A stretch of DNA of 64,000 nt. It comes from UBA1858 sp965262455 (GTDB lineage Bacteria; Pseudomonadota; Gammaproteobacteria; UBA4575). The notes beneath the pieces are model-generated. The model saw only the letters and a program-made list of their open reading frames with translations, was not told the DNA's origin and made no database searches. The DNA lies in the NCBI GenBank assembly GCA_965262455.1, contig CBDHFH010000002.1, forward strand, positions 1 to 64,000, written 5' to 3'. Positions 19,620 to 33,156 of the stretch are shown one piece after another (the stretch's first letter is position 1; each line of letters starts with the position of its first letter). The translations under genes and the position numbers were made by a program.

Positions 19620-20036
19620 TAGCTAACTGCTACAAATGAAACAGTGTTAATCCTTTAGCTATTAACACCCCACCATCTAAGCAAGCTCACCTCGTGAGAG
19701 CATGCGCATTAAACTTCCAATAGGTTGCATATCGAAAGTATTTACTCGTAAGTTTCGGAATAAAATCATTCGTCCAAACATCTATTAGCTAGAGAGCAGT
19801 TTGTTATGAGATTGTTACTAGGGCCACTTTATATCAATTAATAATATTGCTCTCTATCGGCTTTAGAAAGGGGCCGTCACTGACTATGCGATTACTGCCG
19901 ATTTATCTACTTAAGCAAGATAATGAAATATCGCGTTAAATTTAGTCATAAATATTTTATTTATCTGAAACTAAAATTTCATATAAGCCGTCGTCATGAA
20001 ATATAAATTTTTAGTCATCACTAAAGGAACATAAAA
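19620..20036. other. Intergenic region between eda and the exported protein gene
   Basis: About 420 bp with no convincing open frame or RNA gene. Imperfect inverted repeats are visible (GCTCAC with GTGAGAGC near 19684-19700; AGAGAGCA with TGCTCTCT between about 19791 and 19858) but match no element I know. A good ribosome site (AAAGGAAC) lies just before the GTG start at 20037. Confidence 0.3.
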
Positions 20037-20621
20037 GTGAAAAATATTTCAACCATTGTTGTAACTCTATTATTCATAGCCACTCATAGCGTGTACGCTG
20101 CCGAAGTGTGGACAGCAGCTCCGATAAATTTCAGCAAAATCGGCCTACCCACACTAGAAGAAAATCAAGACCGTATTACCTCTAATGTATGGATTACTCG
20201 AGGATTCACTCGCGGCATTTATAACATCGCACCAGGCAAAGAAACGGGTTATGTAAGTAACATGAGCCCGATCGACACACAGTGGGCATTTGCTGGACTC
20301 AATGGTAACCCCACATCGAATTTTGATGCCACAAACTACACCAACCTAACCTTCTCATCTTGGGAGAATGCGCTATTAGGCAGTGGAAACTTACAAGACA
20401 ACATTCTTGACAGGGCGGGTGTTGTTCATTTAATTAGTGATGATATCTACATAAATATAGAATTTACTCAATGGGAAACAGGTAGTTCGATGGCATATAC
20501 ACGTGCGACTCAAGTGGCTCAAGAGAATGTACCAATGACTGCCGTGTTTGTAGTAATCCTAGCCTTACTTCTCTCAAGTGTCGGTTATCGATTATCTCTA
20601 AATCGACCTAAACAATCATGA
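20037..20621 (+). CDS. Exported protein with C-terminal membrane-anchor tail
   Basis: Exported protein of 194 aa starting at a GTG with AAAGGA upstream. An N-terminal signal peptide ends near V-Y-A-A (residue 22). The mature part contains D-R-I-T-S-N-V-W-I-T-R-G-F-T-R-G, S-P-I-D-T-Q-W-A-F-A-G and H-L-I-S-D-D-I-Y-I-N-I-E-F-T-Q-W. I recall this pattern from secreted bacterial proteins of unknown function that often carry sorting tails. The C-terminus is a short V-P-M motif, about 20 hydrophobic residues and then G-Y-R-L-S-L-N-R, a three-part layout like PEP-CTERM-type sorting signals but without the PEP motif. The same tail pattern occurs in the protein at 51722-52606. Confidence 0.75.
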   Translation: MKNISTIVVTLLFIATHSVYAAEVWTAAPINFSKIGLPTLEENQDRITSNVWITRGFTRGIYNIAPGKETGYVSNMSPIDTQWAFAGLNGNPTSNFDATNYTNLTFSSWENALLGSGNLQDNILDRAGVVHLISDDIYINIEFTQWETGSSMAYTRATQVAQENVPMTAVFVVILALLLSSVGYRLSLNRPKQS

Positions 20622-20723
20622 CATTTTGAGGCCTCACAAATTGGCATCACAGCATATGTAGCTATTACAAAATAGCATTAGCCTAGTTAACGAGATACAC
20701 AATATTGGCTTTGGGTCCCACCC

Positions 20724-20762
20724 ATAAAAAACCCTGTTACTAAAACTAGCAACAGGGTTTTG
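20724..20762 (-). terminator. Rho-independent terminator of the rRNA operon
   Basis: On the minus strand, just after the 5S gene, AAAACCCTGTTGCTAG pairs with AGTAACAGGGTTTTTTAT: a stem of about 12 bp followed by a T-run. It is correctly placed to end the 16S-23S-5S transcript. Confidence 0.85.
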
Positions 20763-20768
20763 AATTAA

Positions 20769-20887
20769 TGCCTGGCAATGTCCTACTCTCACATGGGGAG
20801 GCCCCACACTACCATCGGCGCAGAACGGTTTCACTTCCGAGTTCGAGATGGGATCGGGTGGGTCACATTCGCTATGGTCACCAAGCA
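20769..20887 (-). rRNA. rrf: 5S ribosomal RNA
   Basis: About 119 nt on the minus strand, beginning TGCTTGGTGACCATAGCG and ending ATTGCCAGGCA. The ends pair, and the internal CCCATCTCGAACTCGGAAGT and GCGCCGATGGTAGTGTGGGG are standard 5S segments. It is the last gene of the rRNA operon. Confidence 0.95.
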
Positions 20888-21002
20888 AACTGGCTTGCGT
20901 AACTAGGTTCTAGTCTAGTTACACAAATTCTGGAAATGCAATCAATCAAGTGTATGTTGTGTGAAATGTTACTTCACAACACTCAATGTGCTTGAGTGTT
21001 AT

Positions 21003-23883
<2,881 letters not shown>

Positions 23884-24387
23884 TATAACCTCAAACACAC
23901 TGTTTGGCTCGCTCTTTTACTAGATAACTTCGTTATATTTTTCGTTCAGTCAGTTGTGTACTCATGTACACGTCTTCCCTCTCTCAAAATATGCCTTGTT
24001 CTCTATCAAAATTGCTGCCCCAAACTACATTGATTATTACGAGTAAAACATGTAACTCTCTTCATCAAGAAACAGTTGGCTACAACTGTGAATTGAAACT
24101 GCTGTTGTTTTCCTTTTAAGCAAACAACGTTGAGACTATATGACGTGAAGTAACGACATACTCTTGAGAAAAACTGTTGTGTTCTAACTTAAAATTAACG
24201 GAAAAGATTTTAGTGTTACTAAGACTAAAACCAATATCGTTAGAACAACATTGTTTTTCGCTTGATGCATTTCCAAATTGTTAAATAACTTACCGATCAT
24301 GAATACCGGTAAAAAAACGATCAAAGTTAAACACTGTTTTGTGTTCATCTTTGATCGTTCTTTACAATGCTACGCGCAAGCATGTGT
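23884..24387 (-). other. Spacer between tRNA-Ala and 23S, with a boxA-like antitermination site
   Basis: Roughly 500 bp of AT-rich spacer. On the minus strand GTTATTTAACAAT followed by TTGGAA (about 24272-24290) resembles the boxA antitermination element found ahead of 23S in enterobacterial operons. The rest holds no gene I can identify; part of it should form the 23S processing stem. Confidence 0.5.
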
Positions 24388-24463
24388 TGGTGGAGCCGAG
24401 GAGGATCGAACTCCTGACCTCCTGCGTGCAAGGCAGGCGCTCTCCCAGCTGAGCTACGGCCCC
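24388..24463 (-). tRNA. tRNA-Ala (anticodon TGC)
   Basis: 76 nt on the minus strand including an encoded CCA. The acceptor GGGGCCG pairs with CGGCTCC (with wobble), the D-arm is GCTCAGCTGGGAGAGC, the anticodon loop is CTTGCAC and the T-arm is AGGAGTTCGATCCTCCT. It sits in the 16S-23S spacer, as in many gammaproteobacteria. Confidence 0.98.
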
Positions 24464-24536
24464 TTAAGTTTGTCACGTTAAGAGTGTCGTGCTCGTAGTT
24501 ATTGTCACCATTTCATTACTAATTTAACGACAGAAA

Positions 24537-24613
<77 letters not shown>

Positions 24614-24731
24614 AAACTACGGGCCTGCTCGTCACATTAGCGACGTACAAAAATGTCTGTTTCCAGACCCTTGCGCATAAATAGTATCAAGTAGACTTGT
24701 GTGGACACTCGCATCCACTGCAATTTCTCTA

Positions 24732-26236
<1,505 letters not shown>

Positions 26237-26523
26237 AAACTACAGTCGCTTATGGCGACAAATCTTTGTGAGAGTTAATGACCCAAGCCTACTGATAAAA
26301 AAATAGGTTTTGAAAAGGTCACTCACGCTCGATTTCTTTGTACAGCGAACGCAAGTGCCCACACAAGTCACTTGATATATTGTAAAAAAACGACTTCGGC
26401 ATTTGCACGAAGTGGACCGACAATTATATTCCCTGCCCTTAGCCTGATCAATATGAAAGGCATATTAAAAGAGCCTGAAATAGTCTTGTTGGATAACCTC
26501 GTCCGATCAGGACGAGGGCGTGA

Positions 26524-26551
26524 ATTATAGTGACTCTTTTTATTTTAGCAA
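26524..26551 (-). promoter_or_regulatory. rRNA operon P1-like promoter
   Basis: Minus strand: TTGCTA (26546-26551), 16-bp spacer, perfect TATAAT (26524-26529), then a GC-rich discriminator (CACGCCC), typical of stringently controlled rRNA promoters. An A/T-rich stretch just upstream of the -35 (about 26552-26575) looks like an UP element. The 290-bp leader contains a strong GC-rich hairpin (26499-26519) and a boxA-like TTTTTTTACAATATATCAAG. Between this promoter and the mscS stop (26710) I see nothing else. Confidence 0.7.
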
Positions 26552-26709
26552 CACTTATTTTTGATTATTTTTCAGAGCCATACGTGAATTTGATAATTTT
26601 ACCATTCCCAAGGATTTTGGCCATTCAATGATAAAGCTACTCATGGTGGGTAGATAAGTAATAGATAGTTTAGTGGCAACGGCAAAAAATACCCTAATTA
26701 GCTTGTGAT

Positions 26710-28125
26710 TTATGCTGGATTGAGTATACGCACTTCGCGTTGCGGGAAAGGCATCTGCATATTATTCGCGCGCAAGGCCTTCCAGATCATCATATTGAGA
26801 TCCGCATCTACTCGATTCAAACCGTCATCAATCCCTTCCATCCAGTATTCAACAAGAATATCAATGCCCGATTCACCAAACCCACTAATCTCTGCATCGG
26901 GTTGCTCCTCATCACTGGCATTTGGCCCACTGATGACTTGTGGATGTTGCGCCACTGTTTCTTTAAGCACATCTACCAGCTTTTCGACATCCGTATCATA
27001 GGCCACTTGAAATTCTATGGCATAGCGCTGCTTTTTATTCTCGTGTGTCCAGTTGATAAAGCTGGTGGTAATAAATGACTCATTTGGCACCATGATGTCT
27101 TTGCCTTCGAAAGTCTTGAGAATCGTCGATCTCATATTTAATGCGCGTATTGTGCCTGCGCGGCCATCCTCGAGCTCAATGTAATCCCCTACGGTCAGCG
27201 AACGATCCAACAGGATAATAAGCCCGGAAATAAAGTTTGATGCAATCGCTTGCAAACCGAACCCTAGACCAACACCGACCGCTCCACCAAACACTGCTAA
27301 TGCAGTTAGATTTATGCCCATCACTTGCAGCAATAAAATAAAAATAACGACAAATAAGACAATCTCGAAAAGCTTGGCAAATACTTCCCGCGTGCCAACT
27401 TCGATGTTCTCCTGCTTACGAATAAACTGCTTACCGGTATCGTTTGAAATACGACCCAACCAAAACAATACCGAGCCAAAAATCAGCACACGCACAACTG
27501 CATGCAATGAAATGGAAATATTGCCGATTTGCAACTTAATTGAATCTAAATAGGCAGTGACATCATCCAGCCAGCCAAATACATGTAGAAGTGCAATGGG
27601 AATAGCAACCCACTTAACGAACTTCTTAATCGGCTCAGATTGAATGTATTGCGTGATAACCGCATAAATAAACCCAACCACTGCCAGACTTTGGGCGATG
27701 CGCACTAACCACGATTGCTGCACGGCTGCAGATACTATTTCAACCCCTACTCCCAGAAACAACAGCAGGAATAATGAAAACAGCACGCCTTTAAATTTAT
27801 ATAACACCTCGCGCCACTTGCCCATTGAACCCGCTTGAGGTGGCACAGCGGGTGGCTTGAGATATTTACCAATGACTTTACTAGCGAACCAGGCGAGCAA
27901 GAAAGCGGTAACAATTATCCCTAGCTGGGCATAGAATTTCGGGCTTTGCGCCCATTCAATGATTTGCTGGACAACCTGTATGGCTTGAATTTTGAGATCA
28001 GCAAAATCGATCTTAAGTGCTGGGGCTTCTAGGCCAATGTCACCCTCTTCAGATGCACCATTGATTTCTATGACTGCATTTTCTTCAGTGTCGACTACGT
28101 TATCACTGGGTTCTGTATCACTCAT
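26710..28125 (-). CDS. MscS-family mechanosensitive ion channel
   Basis: Inner-membrane channel (471 aa) that probably opens on hypo-osmotic shock. After an acidic N-terminal segment there are about five hydrophobic helices (first near residues 50-70). The pore helix contains F-G-G-A-V-G-V-G-L-G-F-G-L-Q, and the beta domain contains G-D-Y-I-E-L-E-D-G-R-A-G-T-I and V-P-N-E-S-F-I-T, all hallmarks of MscS. It is longer than E. coli MscS (286 aa) because of extra N-terminal helices, so it is a mid-size MscS homologue. It lies between tyrS and the rRNA promoter on the same strand. Confidence 0.92.
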   Translation of the reverse strand: MSDTEPSDNVVDTEENAVIEINGASEEGDIGLEAPALKIDFADLKIQAIQVVQQIIEWAQSPKFYAQLGIIVTAFLLAWFASKVIGKYLKPPAVPPQAGSMGKWREVLYKFKGVLFSLFLLLFLGVGVEIVSAAVQQSWLVRIAQSLAVVGFIYAVITQYIQSEPIKKFVKWVAIPIALLHVFGWLDDVTAYLDSIKLQIGNISISLHAVVRVLIFGSVLFWLGRISNDTGKQFIRKQENIEVGTREVFAKLFEIVLFVVIFILLLQVMGINLTALAVFGGAVGVGLGFGLQAIASNFISGLIILLDRSLTVGDYIELEDGRAGTIRALNMRSTILKTFEGKDIMVPNESFITTSFINWTHENKKQRYAIEFQVAYDTDVEKLVDVLKETVAQHPQVISGPNASDEEQPDAEISGFGESGIDILVEYWMEGIDDGLNRVDADLNMMIWKALRANNMQMPFPQREVRILNPA

Positions 28126-28211
28126 ATGTAATATCTATTCCTATTTATTGATCACTGCACATCAGATTCTTAGTTGGATATTTTTAGTTGTAAGTTGTTA
28201 GTTGGGAATTC

Positions 28212-29411
28212 TTATTTGGCCAATGACACTTTGGCAACTTTACGTTTGCCGACTTGAAGCACTAATGTTTCAGTTAAGTCCAGTTCAAGTTTAGCATTTT
28301 CAATTTTCTCCCCATTCACTTTGACTGCCCCTTGCTTAATCATGCGAATCGCTTCAGAAGTGCTTGCCACCAGACCCGCATCTTTCAGTGCCGCGCCGAC
28401 CATCCAAGGCACTCCATTCGCACTTAGCGTATGTTCTGGAATCTCTTCTGGAAGTTGGTTTTTTTGGAAACGTTGAATGAAATCTTGTTCCGCATCTGCA
28501 GCCGCTTGTGAACTGTGAAATCTTTCCACAATCTCTTTAGCTAGTTTGAATTTTACATCTCTAGGATTTAACCCTTGAGAAATGCTTTCTTTATAAGACT
28601 CTATTTCGTCTAAAGGTTTAAAACTTAATAATTCAAAGTAGCGCCACATTAACTCATCAGAAATTGACATTATTTTGCCAAACATGTCATTTGGTGCATC
28701 GTTGACACCAATATAATTATCCAGCGACTTAGACATCTTCTGCACACCATCCAATCCTTCCAAAATCGGTAACATCATAATCACTTGCGGCGCTTGACCG
28801 GCATTTTTTTGTAATTCTCTGCCCATGAGTAAATTGAATTTCTGGTCAGTGCCACCCAGTTCAATATCTGCCTTTAACGCCACAGAGTCATAACCCTGAA
28901 CAAGCGGATATAAAAACTCATGAATCGCAATCGGCTGGTTACTAGAATAACGCTTTTGGAAGTCATCCCTCTCCAACATCCGCGCCACGGTATGCTGGGC
29001 AGCGAGTTTAACCATATCGGCTGCAGACATAGCCCCCATCCACTCAGAGTTAAAACACACAGTGGTTTTGTCCGGGTCTAAAATCTTAAACACCTGCTGC
29101 TTGTATGTTTCAGCGTTGGCCAGCACTTGCTCGCTGGTTAGTGGCTTGCGCGTGACATTTTTCCCGGTCGGATCTCCGATCATGCCAGTGAAGTCACCAA
29201 TCAAGAACAGCACCTCATGGCCCAGGTCTTGAAATTGGCGCAGCTTATTAATCAGCACGGTATGGCCGAGGTGAAGATCGGGGGCAGTCGGATCAAATCC
29301 CGCTTTTATTCTCAGCGGCCGCTTTAGAGCAAGCTTCTCCTTAAGCTCATTTTCAAGCAAAATCTCCTCGCATCCCCGCATTATCTCTTCCAGCACTGTA
29401 GGATTCTCCAT
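28212..29411 (-). CDS. tyrS: Tyrosyl-tRNA synthetase (TyrZ type)
   Basis: Charges tRNA-Tyr. Class I synthetase of 399 aa with H-L-G-H (residues 47-50), K-M-S-K-S (225-229) and a C-terminal S4 RNA-binding domain (about 335-395, with A-I-R-M-I-K-Q-G-A-V-K-V-N-G). The K-M-S-K-S motif and the length place it in the TyrZ branch rather than with E. coli TyrS. It is divergent from the M23 peptidase gene. In Pseudomonas, as I recall, tyrZ also neighbours an rRNA operon and the same M23-anmK-erpA-argC block. Confidence 0.96.
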   Translation of the reverse strand: MENPTVLEEIMRGCEEILLENELKEKLALKRPLRIKAGFDPTAPDLHLGHTVLINKLRQFQDLGHEVLFLIGDFTGMIGDPTGKNVTRKPLTSEQVLANAETYKQQVFKILDPDKTTVCFNSEWMGAMSAADMVKLAAQHTVARMLERDDFQKRYSSNQPIAIHEFLYPLVQGYDSVALKADIELGGTDQKFNLLMGRELQKNAGQAPQVIMMLPILEGLDGVQKMSKSLDNYIGVNDAPNDMFGKIMSISDELMWRYFELLSFKPLDEIESYKESISQGLNPRDVKFKLAKEIVERFHSSQAAADAEQDFIQRFQKNQLPEEIPEHTLSANGVPWMVGAALKDAGLVASTSEAIRMIKQGAVKVNGEKIENAKLELDLTETLVLQVGKRKVAKVSLAK

Positions 29412-29570
29412 TATCTGCCTCTTTTATAAGCAAAAACTATAGTTTTTGTTCGTTCAGTAGGTTATCTTTCACGTCTGCACACTTAGAGAATTGACGACCC
29501 ACATAGGGGCGTCTATTTTCAAGTAAAAATACCATGTAATAAACCTAAGTAATTAACTGGGAAGAGTTCT

Positions 29571-31052
29571 GTGCAATATCGATCAAAACTAGGTATGGAT
29601 TATAAGCAATCTTTACCTTCTAAGCCGCGTAAACTGAAAAATCAACATCATTACGTGATGATCGCAGTTTTATCAGTTGTCGTACTCACTATCATGGGCG
29701 CAGTGGTTGCAAAAGTGAGTCCGTTAGATGAGCAAGCTGAGACAGCAGTTGCGAGCATTGACAAAGACACCGATACCATACAACTCCCACTAGAAGTTAA
29801 GCCAGTCACAAGCCAACAAGTTAAATACACGGCCGCTGTTGATACTAACAACATAGCAGGAAAAACACCTGTTCCAGTTACTGCTGCCGACACGCCCGAC
29901 ATCATTGAGCATGTTGCGCAGTCCTCCACACCAAATTTTAATTCTGCCTCTAATGATATTCGCGAGACAATCACGATTAAAAAAGGTGACACCCTCTCGA
30001 GTATCTTCAGCAAGAAAAAACTCAATACCGAACTGCATAAAATTATGCAGCTGGGAGACAAAGTAAAAGAATTAAAATCTGTCTACCCAGGCCAAAAAAT
30101 CCATTTCCACATCAGCGATGAAAATCTGGTTGGTATTGAACTTGAAACAAACATAAACCGCCGTCTCAAGGTAGTTAAAAATGAGAATGATTACTTTGTA
30201 GATGAAATTGTGCGTGATTTTGAAGTTCGCACTCAAGTCGCATCATCAACAATTGAAAATTCATTGTTCCTCGCTGGCCAAAGCGCAGGCCTGTCTGACG
30301 CTGTCATCATGGAGCTGGCGAATATATTCGGCTGGGACATAGACTTCGCACTCGATATTAGAACAGGTGATCAATTCAGTGTTGTGTATGAAGAAAAATA
30401 TCTAGATGGTGAAAAAATTAAAGATGGCGCCATCATTGCTGCAGAATTCATTAATGCTGGCGAAAACTACCGAGCCGTTCGTTATACCGACAGCAAAGGG
30501 AACACCGATTACTACTCTAAAGACGGACGCAGCATGCGTAAACCTTTCTTGCGTACCCCTGTCGACTTTGCCCGCATCAGCTCGCGTTTCAATCTTAAAC
30601 GTAAACATCCTATTCTAAACAAGATTCGCGCTCACAAAGGTGTCGACTATGCAGCATCTACTGGTACACCAATAAAATCATCCGGCACTGGCAAAATTGT
30701 TCACCGCGGCAATAAAGGTGGCTACGGACGAACCATTATCGTGAAGCATGGTACCCAATACAGCACTTTATATGCCCACATGCATAAATATGCGAAAAAC
30801 ACACAAGTCGGTAAACGCGTCAAGCAAGGTCAAATTATTGGATATGTAGGTAAAAGCGGACTCGCGACCGGCCCACATCTGCATTACGAGTTTCGTGTAA
30901 ATGGTGTGCACCGTAATCCACTGACAGTGAAATTACCTGATGCCCGTCCTTTACCTGAAAGCGAGATGCAGAGATTCAAGCTAACTACTGCAGATCAATT
31001 CGCTCGTCTTGATTTGTACTCTTCAACTGTTCTTGCCCAGAATCAACAATAG
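29571..31052 (+). CDS. M23 metallopeptidase, cell-wall endopeptidase (MepM-like)
   Basis: Probable peptidoglycan D,D-endopeptidase in the periplasm, 493 aa. An N-terminal membrane anchor (about residues 28-48) is followed by a Thr/Pro-rich linker. A LysM/OapA-like region starts I-K-K-G-D-T-L-S-S-I-F (about 140-200). The C-terminal LytM domain has zinc ligands in H-K-G-V-D-Y and H-L-H-Y-E-F. The start is GTG at 29571 with GGGAAGAG upstream; an in-frame ATG at 29595 is the alternative. anmK begins 12 bp after its stop, so the two form a cell-wall turnover pair. Confidence 0.92.
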   Translation: MQYRSKLGMDYKQSLPSKPRKLKNQHHYVMIAVLSVVVLTIMGAVVAKVSPLDEQAETAVASIDKDTDTIQLPLEVKPVTSQQVKYTAAVDTNNIAGKTPVPVTAADTPDIIEHVAQSSTPNFNSASNDIRETITIKKGDTLSSIFSKKKLNTELHKIMQLGDKVKELKSVYPGQKIHFHISDENLVGIELETNINRRLKVVKNENDYFVDEIVRDFEVRTQVASSTIENSLFLAGQSAGLSDAVIMELANIFGWDIDFALDIRTGDQFSVVYEEKYLDGEKIKDGAIIAAEFINAGENYRAVRYTDSKGNTDYYSKDGRSMRKPFLRTPVDFARISSRFNLKRKHPILNKIRAHKGVDYAASTGTPIKSSGTGKIVHRGNKGGYGRTIIVKHGTQYSTLYAHMHKYAKNTQVGKRVKQGQIIGYVGKSGLATGPHLHYEFRVNGVHRNPLTVKLPDARPLPESEMQRFKLTTADQFARLDLYSSTVLAQNQQ

Positions 31053-31063
31053 TATTTAGACAT

Positions 31064-32170
31064 TTGAACGGGACCTACATAGGACTCATATCTGGTACCA
31101 GCACTGATGCGATTGATGCAGTTGCAGTAGAAATCAATAACCAGGGTAACATAACGCAAAATGCAGGTTTGGCTTATCCTATCGATGAGAAGACTAGAAA
31201 CGAAATTTTTTCCATTCAAAGCAATCCCACAAGTTTAGAAAATATTGGCCAATTAGATTCTAAGTTAGGTGCTATTTTTGCTGCGGCCACTTTGGAATTA
31301 ATCAATACAGCTAAGCTCGACAAGAAACAAATCATCGCTATTGGCAGTCACGGCCAAACTATCAAGCACGATCCAAATTGTGATCATCCTTATACCATTC
31401 AAATTGGTAACCCCGCGATCATCGCAGAAAAATCTGACATTACGACGGTGGCAGATTTTCGTAGACGTGATATCGCCGCAGGTGGACAAGGGGCACCATT
31501 AGTTCTTGCTTTTCATCAGGCGTGGTTAGGCAAGCAAGCAAATTCAGTGGTACTGAATATGGGTGGAATTGCCAATATAACGGTGTTAGCAGAACAGTCT
31601 AATCAACCTCGGATGGGTTTTGATACGGGACCAGCAAATACGCTCATCGATGTCTGGACACGTAAACATTTACACAAAGCCTTTGATGACAATGGACAGT
31701 GGGCCAAAAGTGGCACTGTTAACCAACAGCTACTCTCGAGCTTATTGAAACATCCTTACTTTCGCAAAGTCCCCCCCAAATCGGCCGATATCAGCCAATT
31801 TAATTTAGCCTGGTTAGAAAATTTTGTGCAAATGTTCACCGACATTGCTGCTGAAGACGTTGCAGCTACCTTAATCGAATTAACTGTGATGAGTATTAAA
31901 GATGCGCTTACCGCATGGGCTCATGGCACCGAACAGGTCATTGCCTGCGGCGGTGGCTGCCGCAATGAACACCTAATGAATCAACTGGCCAAACGCCTAT
32001 ACCCGATTCGATTAACCACGAGTGCAGAATTTGGTATCGACCCTGACTGGGTTGAAGCGACAGCGTTTGCATGGTTAGCCCGCCAAACACTATTAAAGAA
32101 ACCTGGTAATGCCTATCACTCAACCGGGGCGAGTCATCCATGCATTTTAGGTGCGATATACCACGCATAA
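31064..32170 (+). CDS. anmK: Anhydro-N-acetylmuramic acid kinase
   Basis: Phosphorylates and opens 1,6-anhydro-MurNAc during peptidoglycan recycling. The 368-aa protein begins at a TTG codon (31064) followed directly by the family motif Y-I-G-L-I-S-G-T-S. Other family segments are G-S-H-G-Q-T-I-K-H, N-P-A-I-I-A-E, D-F-R-R-R-D-I-A-A-G-G-Q-G-A-P-L, N-M-G-G-I-A-N-I-T, G-F-D-T-G-P-A-N and C-G-G-G-C-R-N. The loop reads G-T-S-T-D-A-I-D where G-T-S-x-D-G-x-D is more common. It follows the M23 gene by 12 bp, and a strong terminator follows its stop. Confidence 0.95.
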   Translation: MNGTYIGLISGTSTDAIDAVAVEINNQGNITQNAGLAYPIDEKTRNEIFSIQSNPTSLENIGQLDSKLGAIFAAATLELINTAKLDKKQIIAIGSHGQTIKHDPNCDHPYTIQIGNPAIIAEKSDITTVADFRRRDIAAGGQGAPLVLAFHQAWLGKQANSVVLNMGGIANITVLAEQSNQPRMGFDTGPANTLIDVWTRKHLHKAFDDNGQWAKSGTVNQQLLSSLLKHPYFRKVPPKSADISQFNLAWLENFVQMFTDIAAEDVAATLIELTVMSIKDALTAWAHGTEQVIACGGGCRNEHLMNQLAKRLYPIRLTTSAEFGIDPDWVEATAFAWLARQTLLKKPGNAYHSTGASHPCILGAIYHA

Positions 32171-32199
32171 AAAAAGCCCGCAAATGCGGGCTTTTTTAC
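32169..32199. terminator. Bidirectional rho-independent terminator between anmK and erpA
   Basis: AGCCCGCA-AA-TGCGGGCT forms a perfect 8-bp GC-rich stem flanked by an A-run on the left and a T-run on the right. It can end both the anmK transcript and the convergent erpA transcript. Confidence 0.92.
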
Positions 32200-32216
32200 T
32201 TACAATCAATTAACAG

Positions 32217-32582
32217 TTAGGTCGAGAAGGATGAACCACAACCGCATGTTGTTTTAGCATTTGGGTTGCGGATCACAAACTGTGCACCTTCCAATCCCTC
32301 TGTGTAGTCAATTTCTGCACCAACTAGGTATTGATAACTCATGGGGTCAATGAGTAATGTGACGCCACCATTCATTACTGACGTATCACCATCCTGCAAT
32401 TCTTCATCAAAGGTAAAGCCGTATTGGAATCCTGAACAACCGCCGCCTGAGACAAATACGCGTAGTTTCAAGTTATCGTTTTTTTCTTCTTCAATGAGTT
32501 GTTTTACTTTTCCGGCCGCTGCATCTGTGAAAATCAATGGTGCGGGCATCCCTGAATCTGCAGCAGGTTGATTTGAAGCCAT
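32217..32582 (-). CDS. erpA: Iron-sulfur cluster insertion protein ErpA
   Basis: A-type Fe-S carrier (121 aa) that delivers clusters to apo-proteins. The three conserved cysteines are present: one in G-G-G-C-S-G-F-Q-Y and two in the C-terminal C-G-C-G-S-S-F-S. The N-terminal part reads P-L-I-F-T-D-A-A-A-G-K-V-K, typical of ErpA. It is the last gene of the minus-strand block argC - DUF6776 - bactofilin - erpA, 100 bp after bactofilin. Confidence 0.95.
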   Translation of the reverse strand: MASNQPAADSGMPAPLIFTDAAAGKVKQLIEEEKNDNLKLRVFVSGGGCSGFQYGFTFDEELQDGDTSVMNGGVTLLIDPMSYQYLVGAEIDYTEGLEGAQFVIRNPNAKTTCGCGSSFST

Positions 32583-32684
32583 GTGGGCATCTCCATATAA
32601 ATTACATACTGGCAGAAAAGACTACAGAACCCGACTAATTTGGTCAACTACTCCAATCGGAGAGTCACTATTCATATTGAGATA

Positions 32685-33155
32685 TTAACTGTTGCCGGTG
32701 GTTAGATTGACTTCATCTGTTCTGGATGGCGAGACTTTTGTGTCTTTGGCTGAGACTGGCTTATCATTCATTTGTTTCTCTTTAATTGTGCTGGGAGACA
32801 CAGACTGATGGATCAAACTACCATTTACTTCAGCACCCACTTCCATCTCTAATAATTTGTAATAGACATTGCCTTTAACTTTGGCATGTTGAGCAAGCTC
32901 AAGGGTCACTGTTGAATAAACATCACCTTCAATCATGCCATTTAGTATCACCACAGGGCCTTTTACATCCCCTTCAACACAACCTTTTTCACTCACGATA
33001 AGTACAGTTTTTTCATTACTCTCGGCAATCAGATTGCCCTGTACTTTACCCTCAATATGCAAGCCTCCTCGGTAATGAATATCACCTTTCACAACGGTAT
33101 TCTTACCAATCAATGTGTCTATTTGTGCTGCTTTAATTTTCTTTTTACCGAACAT
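32685..33155 (-). CDS. Bactofilin (polymer-forming cytoskeletal protein)
   Basis: Bactofilin-family protein of 156 aa, predicted to polymerise into filaments through a right-handed beta-helix (about residues 12-110). The repeats include I-G-K-N-T-V-V-K-G-D-I, G-L-H-I-E-G-K-V-Q-G-N-L, C-V-E-G-D-V-K-G-P-V and V-K-G-N-V-Y-Y. The last 40 residues are polar and probably disordered. The start is the ATG at 33155 (MFGKKKIKAAQIDTLIG), which has GGGAG upstream and lies 1 bp beyond the stop of the preceding gene. It may help position cell-wall enzymes, consistent with the peptidoglycan genes nearby (inference). Confidence 0.92.
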   Translation of the reverse strand: MFGKKKIKAAQIDTLIGKNTVVKGDIHYRGGLHIEGKVQGNLIAESNEKTVLIVSEKGCVEGDVKGPVVILNGMIEGDVYSTVTLELAQHAKVKGNVYYKLLEMEVGAEVNGSLIHQSVSPSTIKEKQMNDKPVSAKDTKVSPSRTDEVNLTTGNS

Positions 33156-33156
33156 G

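Noticed and set aside
20634..20888. 84-codon frame on the minus strand
   Set aside because: It covers the 5S rRNA gene and its terminator.
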